A DNA stretch of 64,000 nucleotides. Origin: CBDFKQ01 sp965248855. GTDB lineage: Bacteria > Bacteroidota > Bacteroidia > Cytophagales > 172606-1. Position 1 is the stretch's first letter. The number at the start of each line of letters is the position of its first letter. This document shows, piece after piece, positions 8,730-20,200 of the stretch. Both the position numbers and the translations under genes were made by a program. A model generated the notes under the pieces. That model ran no database searches. It saw only the letters and a list, made by a program, of their open reading frames with translations, and was not told the DNA's origin. The stretch covers positions 186,001-250,000 of the forward strand of contig CBDFKQ010000011.1 in NCBI GenBank assembly GCA_965248855.1. The letters are read 5' to 3'.

Positions 8730-9058
8730 TACTACAATTGCACACAGCCACTTAAATTAATTTCATATTTCCCTTTTTTCTACAATTGTATTTATTGTAT
8801 TAAAAAATACCTGGAAACTCTCATTGCTCTTTAAGTCATTAGGTTTCACCAATATCAATACCTCCTGCTACAGAAGGAGATAGAACTTGGATTTTTTTAC
8901 TACAACTTTTCAACAATATGAAAGATTTTTATCTGATGCCTATCGGATTTATCCCCATTTTCCTTATTCAATATTATCAAAAAGGTTTTCCTATAAGTTT
9001 TTAGTACAAAGAAATTAAGACCATTTTATTCTTACAAATCTTAAAGCCTATTTATCTC
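8730..9058 (+). promoter_or_regulatory. long 5' leader of E1 cargo with hairpin at 8862-8879
   Basis: No gene is visible here. The start resembles the corresponding E2 leader (a shared CACA/CATA-CAGCCA segment and a TTTATTGT segment). A short stem CTCCT/AGGAG (8862-8866 with 8875-8879) surrounds GCTACAGA; E2 has a different stem, CCTTTT/AAAAGG, around ACTAC at the matching place. Function is unknown; it could be a cis-acting leader RNA. Confidence 0.5.
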
Positions 9059-12000
9059 ATGAAAAAATTACGTTGTTTTTATTACATAGTCACCTTATTT
9101 AGTCTTTATTCTCATTACTTAATGAGCCAGGATCTTGAAATTCCGAGCTCACCTAATGTTTCATCTTTAATCAAAAATACTAATGTTCCAATAAGCCTAT
9201 ATAATGGGACATTAAATATAGAAGCTCCATTGATTGAATTACCATATTCGGGAGGGAATGGGAGCATAGACATTGGTTTAAGTTACCATGGAGCAGGCAA
9301 CAAAGTACACGACATTCCAGGCCCATGTGGATTGGGATGGAATTTCTCAGCTAACTTTTCCATCACGAGGGTAGTTAGGGGATTGCCAGATGACGATATA
9401 AATGGATTCAGTGGGCCAAATGAAAGCGGAAATAAAATTTCTAGAGTATACACTACATTACTTCATCAAATTAATGATGGGGTATTAGATCCAGAACCAG
9501 ATACGTATTATTACAGCATTCCTGGTAAGAATGGAAAATTTGTAATGGATGCAGATAGGAATATTTTTCCTATTCCTATGGAAGGAGCAGTACAAATTGA
9601 GAAGGTTGTTACCTCAACCAAAGATTACAATGGGGGATTAATTCCTGATGAATATCATTGGGCAATGAATTATAATGGCTGGTATTATGAGTTTAATGAA
9701 AATGAAGTGACTCAAGCAACCGTTATTAATAAAGATGCGGATGGAAATGACATTTCTAAAACTACTACCTATAAATCAACTTGGTTCCTAACCTCAATAA
9801 CAAAACCTGATGGAAATTTGGCAGCAACTTTTACATATACGTCATATAATGAAATAAATTGTCAAACCTTTTCAGGAAGTACATCTTTTTCATTAAGTGC
9901 TAATCAGGATCCCTTAGTCCAGGGCTTATATTCAAAAACTTATGATCCTATTTTTATAAAAGTAAGCAATCCAAAATACTTAACATCAATAACCACTAAT
10001 TTAGCTAAAATTGATATTGGATATGATGATAGAACAGATCTTGTGAATGGTAAAAAGCTGTCAAATGTTAGTGTTCATGATAATAATAATATTCTAATTA
10101 AAAGTTTTGGACTCTTTTATACTTATTTTATAGGACAAGGGGCTGAAAAAGATAGATATAGATTAAGATTAGATGAAATTCATCAAATCACAAACTCAAC
10201 TTCAAATCAATACATAAAACTATATAAGTTTGATTATAATACTTCCATAAATTTACCAGGTATAAGTTCTAAAGAATTTGACCATTGGGGATTTTATAAT
10301 AAGTATGCACCCATTCCATATTCAAAACTTTCGACATTTTTACTTTCATTATATTCACTAAAAGGACCAGATAAGGACAGGAGCCTTGCTAATATATTAA
10401 CAAGTGTAACTAATGCAACGGGTGGGAAAACTTCTTTTGAATACGAAATTCATACTTATATAGACAAAAATGGCATAACTAATAGTGCCGGAGGAGCTAG
10501 GTTAAAAAAGAAAACTGTAGATGATGGTATAGGTAATGTTAATTTTACAATTTATGAATATATACTTGAAGATGGTTCGAAAACAACTAGTGGGCGTCTT
10601 TTTAGAATCCCTAAATATGATTCCCGTTATACAGCCTACGAAACTGTTGTAGATAATGGCCAAGGAGGGGTACTTCCGGTATATTTGTTGATACTCCAAT
10701 CACAATCTGCTTCTGAAATATATGATTACAATGGTTCTCATATTGGTTACAGTTGTATAATTACGACTGATAAAGATGGAAGCAAGCAAATATATAAATA
10801 TACAAATTTCGATACCAATCCTGATAATGCCCCTGAACAAATGACATTTAATGAATCATCAGACCATGAAGAATTTAGAACCCATATTACGAGTGATGAA
10901 TACCCTTATACCCCTTACAGTTCACTTGCTGTTGAACGAGGATTATTACTTGAACATAAAATTATTGACAAAAACGGCAACATTTTAAAAAAAGAAAATA
11001 ATGATTATTATTTAGCTGATCCCAATGTCCAAACCTTTCAATGTCTAAGGATCACACCCCCTTTAGATGCTACAGATGTTCCAACTTACAGATATGGTTA
11101 TTATTCCATAATATTAAAATCTGTTCGAATTGCCAGTTCGATAATTGAAAATTATGGATCTTATAATAAAGGCGTCGTACAAAAAAATATAGAAAACTCT
11201 ATATTCTCATATAATAATGATTACCAAATCAGTAAAATCAGTAAAACTTATTTTGGTGACAATAAAACTTACCTTACAAAATATAAATACCCTTTAGATT
11301 ATAAGTTTTCTGAAATTTCGGTTTTGCCACCAGACTTTTGGCAATATGTAGGAAATGACTTACCAGAAGCTATAGGGGTTGAATTGTTGGCTTTAAAAAA
11401 TCAACGTTTACAACCAATTGAAATTACTAAATCTTTTTTGCTTGGTGAAAATGAATATGTTACCGAATCATCTCTAACTCTTTTTAAGAATTATTATATC
11501 TATGACCGAGATTTTCTTAATAGATCATTACCATACAAATACTTAGAATTTAAGTCAGCAGGCGTAAAGGATTTCAATTCTTCCAGCATCCTCCACAGCT
11601 TGGATCAAAATCAATCCAATGTATATAATTCTTCTTTTATATATGACCCAAGGTACAGAGAAAAGATAACGAATGACGTATATGGTGATTCGGAGGCGCA
11701 TGTAAGGCAAACCACAAGAAATGATGGCTTTAAAATTTCCTATCTCTGGGGGTATCAAAACACTTACCTTGTTGCGGAAGTTAAAAATGCAACTAATAGT
11801 CTAGGCGTAAAAACCGAAAAAATCTTGCAGTCTATAGGATCAGTATCAACAAGTCTAAGCTATAACTCACCATCTAGCTCAGTTAGTTTCCATGTAGATT
11901 ATCTTGGCCCGGTAAATATATATTTAAGCAGCCCGGCCTCTTCTCCTTATATAGTCAGTGTAGATGGTGACTGTATTCAGGGAGAGTTTGATGCATCAAA

Positions 12001-12562
12001 TAGCAAATCTTATAAAGTTGAAAATGTCAATCCGGGAGATTACACTATAAATTTTTCGATAAATCAAAATAATGCAGTAAATGTTTCTTGTGGAGCAGAC
12101 TTTCCTAAAACAGAAAAACTTACAACCATTGAAGGATTAAGTGAAATTTATTATGAAAGCTTTGAATCACAGCAAAATTTTTCAAATGTGAAAGCTCATG
12201 CCGGTGATCATCATAGTGTAATAACTAATTATAAACCTGATTTTACAATTCCTAATGATAAAAAATATATAATAGAATATTGGTATCTGGATTCCCAATC
12301 ACATTGGAATTATAAAAAGAAATATTTTACAAATAATATGATCTTAAATGACGGTTTAGCATTTGACGAAATAAGAATTTATCCTGAAAATGCTAAAATG
12401 ACAACATATACATATAAAGTCTTATCAGGTATAACCAGTAAAACAGATGAAAATAATAATACAATCTATTACGAATACGATGATTTTCAAAGATTAAAAT
12501 ATATAAGAGACCATAATGGTAACATTGTGAAACAAAATATCTATCATTATAAAGGCCAATAA
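9059..12562 (+). CDS. secreted YD-repeat protein (SpvB/TcB-like half)
   Basis: 1167 residues with a signal peptide (1-23, ending SHYLMSQ). The opening region, with ISLYNGTLNIEAPLIELP near 45-60 and GPCGLGWNFSANFSITRVVRG near 95-115, matches the start of the large Bacteroidota YD proteins, which recall the N-terminal shell of TcdB/SpvB proteins. YD signatures appear at the C-terminus (TDENNNTIYYEYDDFQRLKYIRD). There is no RHS-core end motif and no toxin tip, so it probably forms part of a cocoon or partners the RHS protein downstream. First gene of the cargo operon, 22 bp before the LRR gene. Confidence 0.8.
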   Translation: MKKLRCFYYIVTLFSLYSHYLMSQDLEIPSSPNVSSLIKNTNVPISLYNGTLNIEAPLIELPYSGGNGSIDIGLSYHGAGNKVHDIPGPCGLGWNFSANFSITRVVRGLPDDDINGFSGPNESGNKISRVYTTLLHQINDGVLDPEPDTYYYSIPGKNGKFVMDADRNIFPIPMEGAVQIEKVVTSTKDYNGGLIPDEYHWAMNYNGWYYEFNENEVTQATVINKDADGNDISKTTTYKSTWFLTSITKPDGNLAATFTYTSYNEINCQTFSGSTSFSLSANQDPLVQGLYSKTYDPIFIKVSNPKYLTSITTNLAKIDIGYDDRTDLVNGKKLSNVSVHDNNNILIKSFGLFYTYFIGQGAEKDRYRLRLDEIHQITNSTSNQYIKLYKFDYNTSINLPGISSKEFDHWGFYNKYAPIPYSKLSTFLLSLYSLKGPDKDRSLANILTSVTNATGGKTSFEYEIHTYIDKNGITNSAGGARLKKKTVDDGIGNVNFTIYEYILEDGSKTTSGRLFRIPKYDSRYTAYETVVDNGQGGVLPVYLLILQSQSASEIYDYNGSHIGYSCIITTDKDGSKQIYKYTNFDTNPDNAPEQMTFNESSDHEEFRTHITSDEYPYTPYSSLAVERGLLLEHKIIDKNGNILKKENNDYYLADPNVQTFQCLRITPPLDATDVPTYRYGYYSIILKSVRIASSIIENYGSYNKGVVQKNIENSIFSYNNDYQISKISKTYFGDNKTYLTKYKYPLDYKFSEISVLPPDFWQYVGNDLPEAIGVELLALKNQRLQPIEITKSFLLGENEYVTESSLTLFKNYYIYDRDFLNRSLPYKYLEFKSAGVKDFNSSSILHSLDQNQSNVYNSSFIYDPRYREKITNDVYGDSEAHVRQTTRNDGFKISYLWGYQNTYLVAEVKNATNSLGVKTEKILQSIGSVSTSLSYNSPSSSVSFHVDYLGPVNIYLSSPASSPYIVSVDGDCIQGEFDASNSKSYKVENVNPGDYTINFSINQNNAVNVSCGADFPKTEKLTTIEGLSEIYYESFESQQNFSNVKAHAGDHHSVITNYKPDFTIPNDKKYIIEYWYLDSQSHWNYKKKYFTNNMILNDGLAFDEIRIYPENAKMTTYTYKVLSGITSKTDENNNTIYYEYDDFQRLKYIRDHNGNIVKQNIYHYKGQ

Positions 12563-12584
12563 TTTATAATCTAATTTTTAATTT

Positions 12585-14165
12585 ATGAAAAACTTTGCCT
12601 GTTTTATTCTATTTCTTGTCTCATATAATATTTACTGTCAGGGAAAGCTATTGCCTGAAGATAGTCTGGCTAAAAAACCGGTGTTTAATAATTTGGAACT
12701 TGCTTTAAAGACACCTTTAAAGGTTTATAAATTTAGCTCAAAAGATACTACCGGTAGCCTGTCAGCAGAAATAGGTAAACTTAAGAACCTTCAAGAGCTT
12801 GACTTAAAGGCCTGCAACCTTAGCAGCTTGCCTAAAGAAATAGCCAAATTAAAGAACCTGCAGGTAATTGACCTGTCTGCCAATAAGTTTAAAAACTTTC
12901 CTGCAGTCTTAATAAGTAACCTTAATTTAAAGGTGGTTAAATTATCAGACAACCAGGTTGACAGTTTGCCGCCCGGGCTTGTAAAGCTGAATAAGCTTAA
13001 ATCTTTGCTTTTGGTTAATAACAATATTAAAATTATCCCTGACCAGCTAACAAAGATGCAGCTGCCTAACCTTCAGGTGAGGGGTAATAAAATGAATGAA
13101 CTGGTAAGCAAACAGGAACTGGCTTTTACTGAAACCTTCGGGGATTTAAAATCAGCCTTGAAAAATCCTGAAAAAGTTTATAAACTACAGCTAAGCAATA
13201 TGACTGAACTCCCTGCGGATGTTAGCAAGTTTAAAAACCTGCAGGAACTTCATTTGAATAATAATACTTTAAGCTCACTGCCTAAAGAAATAGGTGATCT
13301 TAAAAACCTTCAAAAACTTAGCCTTGTCAATAATAAATTAGAAACATTGCCAAATGAGTTAGGCAAGCTCAAAAACCTGGATGACCTTAACTTAGGTTTA
13401 AACAAGTTAAAATCTTTGCCTGATAATCTAAAAGGTTTAGAAAAATTACAAAACCTGAACCTTTTGGACAATAAGCTCGAAAGCCTGCCGGCAAGTTTTG
13501 GCAGCTTGCTCAACCTCAAAAAACTTCATTTAGGTGGCAACCGGTTAACCAGCCTTCCCAAAGAGTTTTCAGGGCTTAAAAACCTGGAGGAGCTTAACTT
13601 AGGAAAGAACATGCTTAAGGGCTTACCTGATAATTTTGGTGACCTTAAAAGCCTCAATAAAGTAGGTTTATTTGACAATAAACTTGAAAGCCTGCCTTCC
13701 GGCATCGGAAGCCTGGATAAACTTACTTCCCTTGACATGAAAGGCAATGCCTTGTCTGTCCTTCCAAAAGAATTTGGGAATTTAAAAGGGCTTGAAAAAC
13801 TTAACTTAAGTGACAATAAATTAACAAGCCTGCCTAGCGAACTGGGTAATTTAAAGTCTTTGTCTTCTTTAAATATACAAAACAATCTTTTGCAAAAACT
13901 GCCCCCTTCTTTAGGTAATTTAAGTAAGCTCAGAGACCTGAACTTAAGCAATAACAAGCTGACTGATTTACCCGGGAGTTTAACCAACCTGACAGATTTG
14001 CAACACCTTAACCTGACGGGCAATAAGATCATAAAAATTCCTGATGGTTTTTCAAAGCTTAAAAAACTGGAATCTCTCCGCATGAATACGGATGGGTGGT
14101 CAGCGGTAGACATGTCTAAACTAAAAAGCCAGTTGTCGGGCACTTTGGTTAAACCTAACTTTTAG
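12585..14165 (+). CDS. secreted leucine-rich repeat protein
   Basis: 526 residues. Signal peptide 1-19 (ending NIYCQ), then roughly 18 leucine-rich repeats of about 23 residues with the pattern LxxLxLxxNxLxxLPxxIGxLKN, typical of the bacterial/plant-like LRR class. Two short cap-like segments containing LKTP.KVYKF and LKNPEKVYKL start two LRR blocks. No enzyme domain follows. LRRs bind proteins; here it may hold a receptor, target or the RHS shell. It lies between the YD and RHS genes in one operon; the E2 homologue has the same design but precedes the YD gene. Confidence 0.85.
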   Translation: MKNFACFILFLVSYNIYCQGKLLPEDSLAKKPVFNNLELALKTPLKVYKFSSKDTTGSLSAEIGKLKNLQELDLKACNLSSLPKEIAKLKNLQVIDLSANKFKNFPAVLISNLNLKVVKLSDNQVDSLPPGLVKLNKLKSLLLVNNNIKIIPDQLTKMQLPNLQVRGNKMNELVSKQELAFTETFGDLKSALKNPEKVYKLQLSNMTELPADVSKFKNLQELHLNNNTLSSLPKEIGDLKNLQKLSLVNNKLETLPNELGKLKNLDDLNLGLNKLKSLPDNLKGLEKLQNLNLLDNKLESLPASFGSLLNLKKLHLGGNRLTSLPKEFSGLKNLEELNLGKNMLKGLPDNFGDLKSLNKVGLFDNKLESLPSGIGSLDKLTSLDMKGNALSVLPKEFGNLKGLEKLNLSDNKLTSLPSELGNLKSLSSLNIQNNLLQKLPPSLGNLSKLRDLNLSNNKLTDLPGSLTNLTDLQHLNLTGNKIIKIPDGFSKLKKLESLRMNTDGWSAVDMSKLKSQLSGTLVKPNF

Positions 14166-14222
14166 GTCTTGTTTGATTTAATAATACTGAGATTTGCCTT
14201 AATAAGACCTTAACATACTTTG

Positions 14223-17200
14223 ATGAACAACTTTTCCAATACTCTTTTAAAGTTTTTAATCTGTTTATCCTTTTTTGTTTCTTTTACCCTAGTAAATGCG
14301 CAAACACCTGTAAGGATACAGTTAATGCCTGACATGGTAACCGAAGAAAAGAAAACCCTCTTCACCGGTTCAAATTCAGCCCAAAGCATTGCCGATGAAC
14401 AAAGCCTGATAACGGATGCCAATAACCCAATTGCTACACCAAGGCAAAATAATTTCCAGACTATTTGGTTTCCAAGTTGGAACGCTAGTGATTACCCTGC
14501 CAGTGCCTATATTGATTTGGGTACCGGTTATAGTATAAATAAAATATACTTCAGTGATGCAAGTCCACAGGATAATTCATTTAATTCCAATGTAAAAATT
14601 GAATATGGAAGCCCCGGCAACTGGCAAGTGCTCGATAATGTAATCATGGCTGATTGGACGGGTTGGACTTCCAATACCAACATCAGCAATTATAATGTTA
14701 CCACCCGGTATGTACGCTTTACCATGCAAAGCAATGCTGCAAATTTTAAAGAGATTTCTATTTATGCAAATACCAATGGCAACCAAATCCCGACTGCTGA
14801 TGCGGGTTCTGATCAGGTATTAAATATACCATATTCTAATTTTACCCTTACCGGAAAAGGTTTTGATACTGATGGAACTATTACGGCATATAACTGGACA
14901 AAGGTGAGTGGGCCAGGGGATGCGATTACTTCTGCTTCCGCTTTTTTAACTTTAAATAATTTACCGGCCGGAAATTATACTTTCAGGCTAATGGTAACAG
15001 ATAACAATGGTGCTATAGGGATGAATGATGTTAAAGTAACAGTCAACCATCCGCCAAGTACAGGAGTAATGAAAATACCCCTTCAAGTAGGGATCAATGG
15101 AATAATAGTACAATCTGAAGAGCCTTTTACTGGGAACTGGAATCAAACCATCAATGATATCATTGATGAACAGGCAGGCCTTGACCCTTTGAATGGGGTT
15201 TTGTCAAATGGATCAAGCCCGCAGACAGTTTGGAATCCATCACCAATTACCCCAACGAATCAAAAGCATGGTTGGATTGATCTGGGTAAGCCTTACCAAC
15301 TTTCTTATATTTATTTAAAGGCTGTCCAGACACCTTCTTTCTTTTCCGAAGATGGTGAAAATGCGGTAAAAGTTGAATACGGCACGCCTGATGCTAACGG
15401 GAACCCTACCAATTGGCAACCATTGGGAATTTTAAATATGGTAAATGCAGGTTGGCAAAATTTAAATGTATTGATCACTACCAGGTTTTTAAGGTTTACC
15501 TTGGAATCCGGCGGCTCGCCTTTTTCTGAAGTGGTTCTCTATGGCAATGATGTGATGCAACAGGCGTGTGGGACATCAAATCCTATTCAATGGACAAATG
15601 CTGCCAATTCTATTATTGGTAATGATGGAAGTTTGAGCCTGACATCTTCTTTAACAGGTACGGCTAATTCTGTAAATGCCCTTGAACCGGGAAATGATGG
15701 ATGGCTTGAATGGACGGTTGGTCCAGTAAATAACTCTTATACAATCGGTTTCAGTGGGGTAAAAACGCTTGATAATTCTGCTTATTCCCTTAAGTTGACA
15801 AACGGGACGATGGGTTTAATGTCAGGTGGCGTTTTAGTTTTTAACTTTGGCAGCGTTGTGGCAACCGATAAATTCAGGTTGGAAAGAGTGGGGACTAAGA
15901 TCAGGGTGACTAAAAATCAGGGTTTGCCATCAGAAACAGTAAACACCATCGAAACCATTGGAATGATTAATGTTTTCTTTTCAGCATCGGATTCAAGGCT
16001 ATATTCCATTTCTGAACTTTATGCCGGCATCTTGCCTGTTGTCTCTGCTTCTTTTTGCGAGCCACTTAAAATTGATTTACAACCGGTCAACGCCCATTAT
16101 AGTGATAACACCATGACAGGAAGCCTTGGTATTAATGTTTCAGGTGGAAGTGGGAATTATAATTATAACTGGTACCAAAGAGATCCAATATCGGGACAAT
16201 GGAAAACAGATGCAGGATATAATGGCCCTGTAAGGAGTGGTCTTATGTATGGTGAAAGCAGGAAGATTTTGGTAACAGATGCGATCACCGGTGCGAGTAA
16301 AAGCACTGTTTATAGCCTTACTTCCAATGTGTATTGGAAATCATTTCAAAACCTTTCACTTAATCCGGATAATTCACTTACCATTAATCCCGGTGGAACT
16401 TTACCAACAAGCAATTCCATTTCCAAAAATACCTTGGACAAAGGTCAGGAAGGTTGGATTGAATGGACAGTTGGGCTGGGAAATGCAAAAGACTATGCAG
16501 TTGGGTTCACAAATCCACAATCAAATCTTTCTCCATTTTATCACCCTGATAACCTGCCAGAAATAGGTATATATTATGACAACCAAGGTTATATGTCTTT
16601 TATTTTGGGTGGGGAGTTTATATATTATAACACCTTATTTGGTATTAATGATATTATCGAGGATGCGACTACAGCAAGATTTAATGGTCAACTTGTTGGT
16701 ATTACATATGTCCCTATCCGATTACCTGTAGTTCCTGAGGATGTTATTAAGATTAGCCGCGAGGGGGGAAGCGTAAAGTTTTTTATAAACGGGGTTCCAA
16801 TTGCAATTACCGTTACTTTGACACAAGAAAGTGGCCCCGATATAATAGTTACAAAAAATATAGAGTTTTCAAATGGGATTTACCCTAACCGTTTTTTTAT
16901 AAGCGGTTCCTCGGTTGGCAAAATACCACCCATAAGGACGTCTTTTCAGGAACCATTTATTATCAATGCCAATAAAGGAGTAGGCTTTTCCAATAAAATT
17001 ATTGGTGACCACCTGGAAGTAGAGGCCACAGGGGGTAAAAAACCTTATAAATATGAGTGGCTAAGTTCTGTTTACCCTGTTGCACCAAATTTACCTAACT
17101 CGGTAAATATATCATCTGCCGGCCAAAGTATAACAGGCATTTATGGGGTAAAGGTTACAGATGCTTTGAATAATGTAAAGACAAGTTATTTTGCTGCAGG

Positions 17201-20200
17201 TTATCCGATTTCCTGGAGCAATGAACCCGGAAAAAGCCCTTCTGCCAATACCTTGTTTTCATCTGATGGAACATATGCACTTAATAACAGTATGGGAGGA
17301 CGATATGCAACAGCCATATCTGCCAACGTTATCCCGGGAGGGCAGGAAGGCTGGGTTGAAGTACAACCCGGTAAAATAACTAACAATGCACGATATTATA
17401 ACATTGGGTTAAGCCTAGAACCCGATGCTTTAACTACAAGCCAAAAAATAGATTTTTCTTTTAATCTATATGAGCTGCAATTTGCCAATGGTTTAACCAC
17501 AGTTAATTTTTATAATTTAAACGGTCTTATCACAATAAATAATAATTGTTTTTATGGTTCAGGGCTTTATTATCTTCCCGGATGTGGTGGGCCATCTATA
17601 ATGGCTGAAGATGTGGTAAGGATTGCAAAGGAAAAAGATGTAAATGGCAACTTTTTTATCCGTTATTATATAAATGGTGTTAAAATAACCGAATCTGCCC
17701 TTGACGCTGCTACTGCTAATACCAATATGCGCGTTATGAGCCTTCTGTCACAAGGGGATAGAATTCCTGTAATTGCTACTTCTCATTTGTATTTAGGGAG
17801 CAATAACACTCCCCTTACAAGCCCTCCGGTTCCAACAGATGACATGAATTATGTAGTGGAAAATACCATATTAATTCCGGGAATAACAGACATAACGCCC
17901 ACCACCCGCTTTCTTGCTGAAGAAATGAGACAAAAAGTAAGTTATTTTGATGGTTTAGGAAGACCTATTCAAACTGTTATCACTTCCGGTAGCCCTGCAA
18001 AAAATGATATTATCCAACCTGTAGTTTATGACCAGTTTGGAAGAATAAGCATCAATTATTCCCCTTATACAAGCAACCAATTAGGTTTAGGGGATGGTAA
18101 ATACAGGAATTTTAATCCTGATCCGACGGTTTACAAAAGTTCGGAGCAATATTTATTTTACCGGTCACAATCCAAAGTAGCTACCAACCCGTTTCCTTAT
18201 GCAACGACCGTCTATGAAGCCTCTTCTTTAAGCAGAGTTCTGGAACAAGGAGCTGTAGGTGCTGCATGGCAACCCTTAAACGCAAGTATTACAAACAGTG
18301 GCCATTCTATTAAAACCATACGGGGGACTAATCTTGAAAATGAAGTAAGATTATGGACTTACGATGCCATAAATAAAACTGCAACGAGCTTTAATGATAA
18401 CACCGGATTTTATGTTGGTTCAAGTGCTGTACAGCCTGCAGGACAACTTAATATGAATGAAACTTCTGATGAACATGGGCTTAAAATTAGGGTGTTTACA
18501 GATATAAACGGGAAAGTTGTTTGCAAAAAGGTACAAAAGGTATTAAATGATGAGACCAGTTTTATTTCTACTTATCAAATTTATGATAATTTTGGTAATT
18601 TGCGTTTTGTCTTACCTCCAGAAGCAGTTAATAATCTCAGTGATCCTGAAGTTTTATCTGGGAATGTACTTACAATAAATTACACCAGTAACTTTACTAA
18701 TAATAGAGTTTTTAGTTACGACTATGATCAATGGCAACGTTTGATTATTAAGCATGTACCAGGTGCGGGAATTTCTTTCATGGTATATGACAATGCGGAT
18801 CGTCTTGTATTATCACAGGATGAAAACCTCAGGGCTAATCATAATTGGAAACTTATCAAGTATGATGCTTTTTCAAGGCCTATTTTAAATGGTTTATATA
18901 CAAACACCAATGCAGCTGTCATTGACCAAGCCACTATGCAGGTTGCTTTTAATTCAGGCAATGCTACTGTGGCGTTATTTGAAATCAGGCAGGCAGGAAC
19001 CGCATTTGGTTATTCCAATACGGTTTTCCCTAATACAAATCTTGAAATACTTTCAGCAACATATTACGATGATTACGATTACGATTATAGTGGCACCCCT
19101 GATGTAGCTTACGTTAACCCGGCAAATATCAATCCAACTCTCAATACATTTGAGCCCTCAAACTTCAGAGCGATAGGACAAATAACAGGTTCAAAAGTAA
19201 AAGTATTGGATTCCAGTCCTGTAAAATACTTACTATCTTCTCCCTTTTATGATGCGTATGGAAGGCATATCCAAAACCAGGCAGATAACCATGTTGGGGG
19301 TAGGGATACTACCTGTATGCGTTACGACTTTGCAGGCAAGCTTTTAGAAACTTTACTTTTACATAATCCGTATGGGCTTGGCCGAAAAGTAGCCTTACAG
19401 TCAAGAAGCACTTATGACCATGCAGGGCGAATTCTTAAAGCTGAATTTGCCGTTAATAATACCAACACTTGGAAGCCGTTGGCTACTTATGCTTATAATG
19501 AGCTTGGGCAGTTAACTGAAAAGCACTTGGGGAACGAACTGCAAAAAGTAGATTTTGCATACCATTTAAGAGGTTGGTTATCTAAAATCAATGATGCACA
19601 GCTTTCTGAAGCCGGTGACATATTCGGCATGGAATTGAAATATGAGGATACTCCATTGTACAATAATGCTCAATACAATGGGAACATAAGTAAAATTTCA
19701 TGGGAAAACCTTACTGATGAGATTTTTAGGAATTATGATTATCAATATGATGGTTTAAACAGGTTAAAAGGATCTACTTATTCAAGTGGCAAACCTTATG
19801 AAAACTTTAACCTTGGCGCACTCAGCTATGATGACAATGGGAATATTCTCACCCTCCAAAGATCTAACCTGGTAAGCAGGGGCGATAACACTAACCCTAA
19901 GTATGACCTGGTAGATGACTTGTATTATAATTATAAAAAAGGGGGAGCAGGTGCAAGTTCAAACCAGCTGTATGCGGTGGACGACAGGTCTAATTACAAA
20001 CTCGCTACTGATGCTCTGGCAGATGATTTTTCAAAAAAGGTTAGCTATACAGGAAGTGATGAGTATACATTTGATAATAATGGGAATCTCTTGTCTGATG
20101 CCAACAAGGGTATTACAAGTATTCTTTACAACCATTTAAACCTTCCTAAACAGATAGTTTATGCCAATGGGGATAATATCATCAATATATATGACGCTTC

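Noticed and set aside
13526..14143. Long minus-strand frame of 205 codons opposite the LRR gene
   Set aside because: It is the mirror of the leucine-rich repeats (Leu/Ser/Lys-biased codons); the same artefact occurs opposite the E2 LRR gene at 46831-47517.
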